Shown here: positions 58,196-64,000 of the stretch, piece after piece
Numbering within the stretch: the first letter of the stretch is position 1
How the letters are laid out: each line of letters opens with the position of its first letter
Source of the DNA: Saposhnikovia divaricata
Lineage: Eukaryota; Streptophyta; Magnoliopsida; Apiales; Apiaceae
Direction: 5' to 3'
Assembly: GCA_036435485.1 (NCBI GenBank)
Contig: JAZHRN010000137.1
Location: forward strand, 930,001 to 994,000
DNA length: 64,000 bases
Notes under the pieces: model-generated
Told to the model about the DNA's origin: nothing
What the model saw: the letters and a program-made list of their open reading frames with translations, nothing else
Database searches by the model: none
Translations under genes and position numbers: made by a program

Positions 58196-59713
58196 TCCTC
58201 CTATCAGGAACTCTTTTGATTAAACCATTTCTCAAACTCCTTTGGCAATGATTGTCACGAACTGATTATTTTGAGGGTGTGGGCTCCTCTAAAGGCTTCA
58301 CAAGATGTAACCTTTAACTTCGTTTGCCTAAGACTTGTAGTTTCGTTTTATGGATTTTTCTTGCTTTTGCTTAGTGTATGCTTGCCATGTAGTTAACTTA
58401 CATGTACACATATGCACACACCTACACTTAATTCAGTACTTGGTGTTCCTCACTCTGCATGCCAAATCTAGTGAAATGTCCATACCATGTTTTGTTCAAT
58501 TAAGTATCCATGTCATGCTTCCCCTTAGGATAACAAGCCTTTTTTAACTTTGGGGTTCACCCGTTGTACCCCTGATCACTAATGAAACGAATCGTATCCC
58601 TGCCTTAAGAACAATAGGTATTCCACCTGTCATGCTCCTAAAATGTCTTGACAAAACCTGTCTGGACCTTATGAATTTTCACAACCAAGTGAGTCTCTCA
58701 CTGAGCTTGCCATTTCCATCCTAAATCCTTACCTTGCAACCAGTCCTTATTAACCATAAGGTATTTACTAAAGGATGATTGATGTTCCACCAATCGTACC
58801 CCTATATGTGTTGTTATTGGAACACACTAGGCTCCCACCATCCTTGATTCCTATTTCCATACGACTTCCTCGCAAAACCAATTTCCTTAGCCATTCCTAT
58901 TATTCAAAGGTTGGGCCTCACTTACCCAGTTTCCCTGGGGTCGTCACAAGGCCATTTTGCCAATTTGTACTTAGTTTCCACAACTACATACAAGTCCTAT
59001 AGTGAGATTGGTTATCCACCATATTGATTACACGGTAATTTAGGGTTCAAGCGATTGAACCTCACGGCCCTAGTTTCCTTTGGGCCTTTCTGTCTTGGGG
59101 TTCCCCCCCATTTCATGCATAAGCCATACATGTTCCAAGCCGTGTGCACATAATCCACGTACGTTACCCTCCATGTATCCATATAATCCATACATATTTC
59201 ATATAACCCGTGTAATTCATAAACACATATTCCATATGTTTTCCATCCATAAGCACCTAATCCATGTGCCTCCCTTCCATTACATAAATTTTCTTTTAAA
59301 ATTTGCGCATTTTTAAGCCAAGTGATCTTTCTATTAATTAGTGTATACCTACTACCCCCCAAGTTCTTTAGTATAATTAGACTTATACTGAAGAACTAGG
59401 TTCAATAGTCATATCCTCTTTAAAACATGAATAAAGCAGGTTACACATAGCATGCATTCATCCACATAAATCCATACATTTTTATGCATAAAACATAGAT
59501 AAAAGCAAAATAAGTTGATTTCATATTCATTAAATCAAATCATAATGGGTGTTCAACAGGTAGGCGTACATTCACAACCCCCCGAGCACTTTATTAACAT
59601 GAAAGGGAAATTCCTAATCGACTGATCCTAATATTATGGTAGCTACAACTAATAAGCCACTTTTATTCTCCTACACCTGAAAGAGGTCTACAAGAAATGT
59701 TACTTGGGTTCAA
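58196..59713 (-). other. Tat spacer between pol and the opposite-strand ORF
   Basis: About 1.5 kb without convincing genes. The first 100-150 bp are likely the 3' end of the opposite-strand transcript. About 59140-59290 has a short repeated pattern (CATATAATCCATACATATTT-like words) and is AC/T-rich. Confidence 0.5.
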
Positions 59714-60800
59714 CTACTGGTAATATTTCTTAAGGTGTTTGGCGTTCCATGCCCTCGGGATTAGCTTCCCATCCAAATCCTCCAAATGATAAGTACCTTC
59801 CCATAAGACCGACTTGATCATATATGGACCTTCCCAGTTTGCCTCCAAGGCCCCATGTCCTGGAGTCCTCATGTTAGGCATCATCTTCCTTAAAACCAGA
59901 TCACCAACCTTTAAAGGTCGTGCTCGAACCTTGCCAGCAAAGTACTTGCGAGTCCTTTGTTGATAGGCTGCAAGCCTCAGCTGAGAGGTTGCACAGACCT
60001 CTTCCACCAAGTCCAAATACAAACGATGATTAACTTCATTTTCCATGGGATCAAAATTATCCCTTCTGAATGAGCCAGCACCAATTTCAACGGGTACCAT
60101 TGCTTCACACCCATAGGTTAGAGTAAATGGGGATTCTCCAGTCATAGTCCTTGGCGTTGTATTGTAGGACCATAACACCATTGGGAGCTCTTCTGGCTAG
60201 CAACCCTTTTTATCTTCCAACTTTGCCTTTAGAGTGTGTTTAATGATTTTATTGACGGCTTCAGTCTTATCGTTGCTTTGTGGGTGGCAAACTGCGGAGA
60301 AGCCTTTCACAATTCCGAGGTCTTCACATAAACCTCTCATTTCCTTGCTATCAAACTGTTTGCCATTGTCAGATATTAACTTATAGGGAACCCCATACCG
60401 GCATACAATTGCCCGGAACACGAATTCCTTGAGCTTGGCTGCGATGATCGTAGCCAGGGGTTCAGCCTCTGCCCATTTCGTAAAATAATCCACAGCTACG
60501 ACAGCGTACTTTACTCATCCCTTCCCCTTTGGGAGTTCTCCAATCAAATCGATCCCCCAAACAGCAAAAGGCTATGGGCTAGAGAGTGGCTTTAATGGCA
60601 CAACAGGGTTCCTATTGGAGTTGGCATACCTTTGACACCGATCACATGCCTTTGAGAATTTGTGAGCATCCTGTTGTAGAGTCGGCCAATAGTACCCCTG
60701 TCGAAGTATCTTATGGGCCAATGAGGTTCCTCCAGAGTGGTTTCCACATATGCCTTCGTGTACTTCCCGCATAATATATTCGCACTCGCTGCCTGCTATA
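59714..60800 (-). pseudogene. Tat integrase
   Basis: N-terminal zinc head GNHSGGTSLAHKILRQGYYW and CDRCQ (60600-60740). Core: GIDLIGELPKGKG (first Asp), then DYFTKWAEAEPLATI, ISDNGKQFDSKEMRG (second Asp), CHPQSNDKTEAVNKIIKHTL (Glu). C-terminal part YNTTPRTMTGESPFTLTYG and a GPY/F-like WEGPYMIKSVLWEGTYHLED ending at 59714. Stops at about 60197, 60516 and 60572 break the frame. The sequence style is Tat (Grande/Retand). Confidence 0.88.
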
Positions 60801-61992
60801 CATCGTAGAAGCGGCTTGTTGAAGCCCCTCTTATATAGCTTTCCATCGTAAAGAGCATAGCGTGTGGCCTTGTACTTTATTCTTCGGGCTTCATCCTTTT
60901 CAGTTGGTAGAACCCCCCTTTGTGATGTACTCTAGAATGGGAGTATCCATGTATCCTCCATCTGAACTTCAATATCCATACAATCGAATCTTCGAATGCT
61001 AGGTTGGTGCTGTATCTCCAACAGTATCACCCCTAACATAGTCGCTTCCCTGGTGGAACCCAACTTAGCTAAGGCATCAACACTTGAGTTTTCCGTCCTT
61101 GGAATTTGTACAAGGTTTATCTCCCCGAACTTGCTCATAAACTCTCGAGCGTACCTCATGTACAAGTTGGTGCGTGGACTTCTAGCTTGAAAGTTGCTTT
61201 TGATATGACCCACCACCAACATGGAATCACTATACACAGTCATATTCACCATCTTCATTTTAAGTGCCAGCTTCAAACCCGCAATCAGGGCTTCGTATTC
61301 GGCATCATTGTTCGTAGCCTTGAATGTAAAATGAAATGAGCTTTACAACTTGTGGCCCTCGGGGCTTATCAGTATTATGCTAGCACCTGCTCCGTTTCTA
61401 TTAACAGCTTCATCCACATATAATGTCCACCATGGTGCACAGATTTCTGGTGGAGTTCCCTTCTCTAGGGGTTCAACTACCCCTTCGATAGCTTCCACAT
61501 CAACAGATGATGGGAATTCCAGAAAGAAATCAGCGAGTATTTGACCCTTAATAGCTGTTCTTGGCCTGTACTCGACATCAAATTGGCCTAACTCCACAGC
61601 CCATTTCATTAACCTTCCCGAGGCTTCAGGTTTGTGCAGACCTGCCTTAGTGGGAACGATGTTCGTGCCTCCACCTTATGCTCCTGGAAGTATGGCCTTA
61701 ACTTTTTCGATACCAGAATCAGTGCATAAGCCAGATTCTCCATATTCGTATACCGAGTTTCAGCATCCAGAAGCCTCTTACTTACATAGTATACTGGGTT
61801 TTGTATTTGATCTTCCTCACGGACCAGAACCGAACTGATAGAGTGTTCAGAGACTGCCAAGTGCATAATCAAAGTCTCACCTTCCACAGGCTTTGCTAGC
61901 AGTGGGGGGCTTCCCAATTGTTCCTTCAGATTTGTGAAGGCAGCCTCACATTCGGGTGTCCACTCGAAACCTTTCTTCTTCTTAATAGCCAT
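60801..61992 (-). pseudogene. Tat RNase H and second (archaeal-type) RNase H
   Basis: 61609-61992 is the gypsy RNase H region: FEWTPECEAAFTNLKEQL, NPVYYVSKRLLDAETRYTNM. After a frameshift near 61660, 61343-61609 has VEYRPRTAIKGQILADF and WWTLYVDEAVNRNGAGASII. It continues after a stop to 60932-61276 with LKMKMVNMTVYSDSMLVV and RTENSSVDALAKLGS. These last parts are the additional RNase H that marks the Tat lineage. One frameshift and two stops. Confidence 0.85.
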
Positions 61993-62636
61993 GAAGAATT
62001 CTCTACAAACCTATTCAAAGCCGCTACTCGCCCCGTGAGGCTTTTGACTTCCCTCACACTTTGGGGGGATCTCATCTCGACCAATGCCTTTATCTTCGCA
62101 GGATTGGCCTCGATTCCTCGATGATTCACAATGAAGCCCAAAAACTTCCCAGATTCAACCCCAAATACACATTTTTGGGGGTTCAACTTCATTCTTTACC
62201 TCCTCAAGATACCAAACATCTCGGCTAGGTGAGTGACGTGTTCATCTGCCCTCTTGGATTTAACCAACATATCATCGACGTACACATCCATGGTTTTCCC
62301 CATTTGATCCTTAAACATCTTGTTAACCAGCCTTTGGTAAGTCGCTCCAGCTTTCAACAGTCCGAAGGGCATCCCAATGTAACAGTAAAGGCCTCTATCA
62401 GTTATGAAAGAGGTATGCTCCTGATCAGGCTCGTACATCGGAATTTGATTGTAGCCCGAGTATGCATCCATGAAACTTAGTAAAGCATGACCAGCCATAG
62501 CATCAACCAACTGATCAATACGTGGGAGTGGAAAGATGTCCTTGGGACATGCCTTATTCAAATCAGTGAAATCGATGCACGTACGCCACTTGCCATTAGG
62601 TTTCTTTACCAATATTGGATTTGCCAACCACATGGG
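61926..62636 (-). pseudogene. Tat reverse transcriptase
   Basis: WLANPILVKKPNGKWRTCID, FMDAYSGYNQI, TSFITDRGLYCYIGMPFGL and the active site MDVYVDDMLVKS, then a stop at 62196. The thumb continues KLNPQKCVFGVESGKFLGFI to 61990, where a frameshift joins RNase H. A stop at about 62634-62636 separates it from the upstream pol. Confidence 0.88.
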
Positions 62637-64000
62637 TTAAAAAGATTCCCTTACCAGCTTGGCCTTCAACAACCTGTCCACCTCTTCCTTCAATGCAATG
62701 GCTCTTTCCCCACTTATTACTCTCCTCTTCTGCCTTACGATATTTATTTCTAGATCGATGTTTAAATGATGACACATCACCCTTGGGTCTACTCCCACCA
62801 TATCTTCGTGGCTCCATGCAAATATATCTAAATTGTCCTTCAAAAACGAGATCAGTGCTTCCCTGATCTCAGGGTTCAGCTGTTTACCAACTTTCAACTC
62901 CTTAGTGGGATCAGCTACATCCACTGGAATAGAAAAAGTGTCTTCAGCCACCCCGATCTTCTTCTTTGTTTCTGGCATACGTGGATCAAGATCAATTTCC
63001 ACAGGGTTTGCCTTGCTTGCACCCTGATGGGATTCCATCATCCGGATATTAGACTTCTTAGACTCCTTCAGATTATTTCCATCATCCAAACCTTCAAAAT
63101 CACTGTCATTTACCTCTTCAACTATTCCTTCAATCAATGGTTCTCTAGCCTTTGAATTTTGAAATTTTGGGGCTTCCAACATTAGTACCCCACCAGGGGT
63201 ATCTTCCCCCCAAAAAGTTGTAACATTTGTATAGGGATTCTCGCCTGGATGTTGCACAATCATGATAACATTGCACATATCTCTTGCTGGCTTTACTTCT
63301 TTTTTGCGTAAGGATTCATCCCCCTGTCCTACGCAGGGGTCCAAATAGCGGTAGCACTTCTCAGAGGAACTTCCGTCCACCAACAACAGATGTTTGCAAG
63401 CTTGCTCGGCTGTGTACAAGGCTTTGCTGTAACATTCCCTTGAGTTAGATTGGCATCCCTGAATGCATCCGATTCCTCCTTGAGTCGGGAATTTCATTGA
63501 CAGGTGGTAAATAGACGTTACCACTCGAATCTCCTTGAGTAACGGCCTCCCAAGTATCCCATTATAAGAAATGTCTTCATTCACCACCATGAATTCCACC
63601 ACATGTATAGCAGACCGGGGTTCATCTCCTAAGGTAACAGGAAGCTTCACTCGCCCCACAATTTGTACGGGATTTCCAGTAGCCATTTCTTTGTCAAGTA
63701 ACCCCATCTTCTGGTAGGTGCTGTACGCCAAGATGTTAACCGAGCTTCAATTATCCACCAACACCCGGTGTACGTTCAGACCTTCGGTTACAGCTTTAAT
63801 TACCAAGGCATCGTTATGGGGATGGTGTACATGTCTGGCATCCTCCTCAGTGAATGTTATATCAGCTGCCTCGCCTTTAAAAAGTTTAGGTGGCCTTTCA
63901 GACAAGTTGTACACATTTGTGAGGGGTGCGCTCCTGGCTTCCCGAGTGTAATTTTTATGGGCGTTCCTGCTCGTACCCCCAATGTAAGGTCCACCTTGAT
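62637..64000 (-). pseudogene. Tat protease and start of RT (continues off the right edge)
   Basis: From the edge: a gag-pol linker (GGTSRNAHKNYTREARSAP, ITFTEEDARHVHHPHNDALV), then the protease active-site segment VDN*SSVN, where the codon expected to be Gly is TGA (63747-63749). Next come AYSTYQKMGLL, GILGRPLLKEIRVVTSIYHL and KFPTQGGIGCIQGCQ, and a linker up to EINIVRQKRRVISGERA and ALKEEVDRLLKAKLVRE at the beginning of RT. The ITF...HPHNDALV and GRPLL...YHLSMKFPT blocks are typical of Tat/Ogre proteases. Gag lies outside the window. Confidence 0.87.

Larger units (their letters stand above)
23449..64000 (-). mobile_element. Tat-lineage Ty3/gypsy element hosting the nest (runs off the right edge)
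   Basis: Left end: 3' LTR 23449-24276 with flanking CACAG, next to a polypurine tract (minus strand GGAACCGGGGGTAGT). Then come 3' untranslated sequence split by two insertions, an opposite-strand ORF (55805-58195), and decayed pol (59714-64000). The pol order protease, RT, RNase H, second RNase H domain, integrase, plus the opposite-strand ORF after pol, is that of the Tat group (Grande/RIRE2/Retand relatives). Removing the inserts (24335-31019 and 31134-54604) leaves about 10.4 kb inside the window. The primer site and 5' LTR lie to the right, outside. Confidence 0.85.

Overview
This is plant nuclear DNA, almost certainly from a eudicot. It has spliced host genes with plant intron borders, LTR retrotransposons of the plant lineages Ty1/copia (Tork-type, SIRE-type) and Ty3/gypsy (Tekay-like, another chromovirus, Tat), a Stowaway MITE, a Helitron and a TRIM. 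Nothing bacterial, organellar or phage-like was seen. Asterid ancestry is only a weak impression from codon and protein style.

Layout. (1) 1-6202: a Ty3/gypsy element on the minus strand, cut by the left edge: part of its leader, its primer site and a 4.8 kb LTR. (2) 6203-9769: an older, internally deleted Tork-type copia element, whose 5' LTR tip was hit by element 1. (3) 9770-24276: the host gene island. It holds an mTERF-family gene (minus), a Helitron, a 5'-incomplete dCTP-pyrophosphatase-like gene interrupted by a TRIM, a solo Tat LTR, a two-exon cysteine-rich defensin-like peptide gene and an mTERF pseudogene fragment. A block of about 1.5 kb occurs twice (18571-20056 and 22819-24276), showing that part of the island was duplicated in tandem. 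(4) 23449 to the right edge: one huge nest. The host is a minus-strand Tat element. Its 3' LTR is at 23449-24276, a 3' region carries an opposite-strand ORF at 55805-58195, and decayed pol lies at 59714-64000. Two elements inserted into its 3' region: a chromovirus (24335-31014, target repeat CCATC) and SIRE-A (31134-54599, target repeat ATTTA). SIRE-A was then split inside its protease coding region by SIRE-B (33969-47221, minus strand, target repeat TAGAC).

The nesting order agrees with LTR divergence read by eye: SIRE-B LTRs differ at one substitution and one indel over about 1.1 kb, SIRE-A LTRs at 5 of 507 positions, and the chromovirus and Tork LTRs at more.

The most notable biology is a very long third ORF downstream of pol in both SIRE elements. 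It is 1342 codons and uninterrupted in SIRE-B, and 1163 codons with two stop codons in SIRE-A. The two proteins share an N-terminal domain and a basic nuclear-localisation-like patch at almost the same residue number. SIRE-B also lacks the nucleocapsid part of gag although it moved very recently, which suggests mobilisation in trans. SIRE-B carries a family of palindromic short repeats in its LTRs, leader and inter-ORF spacer.
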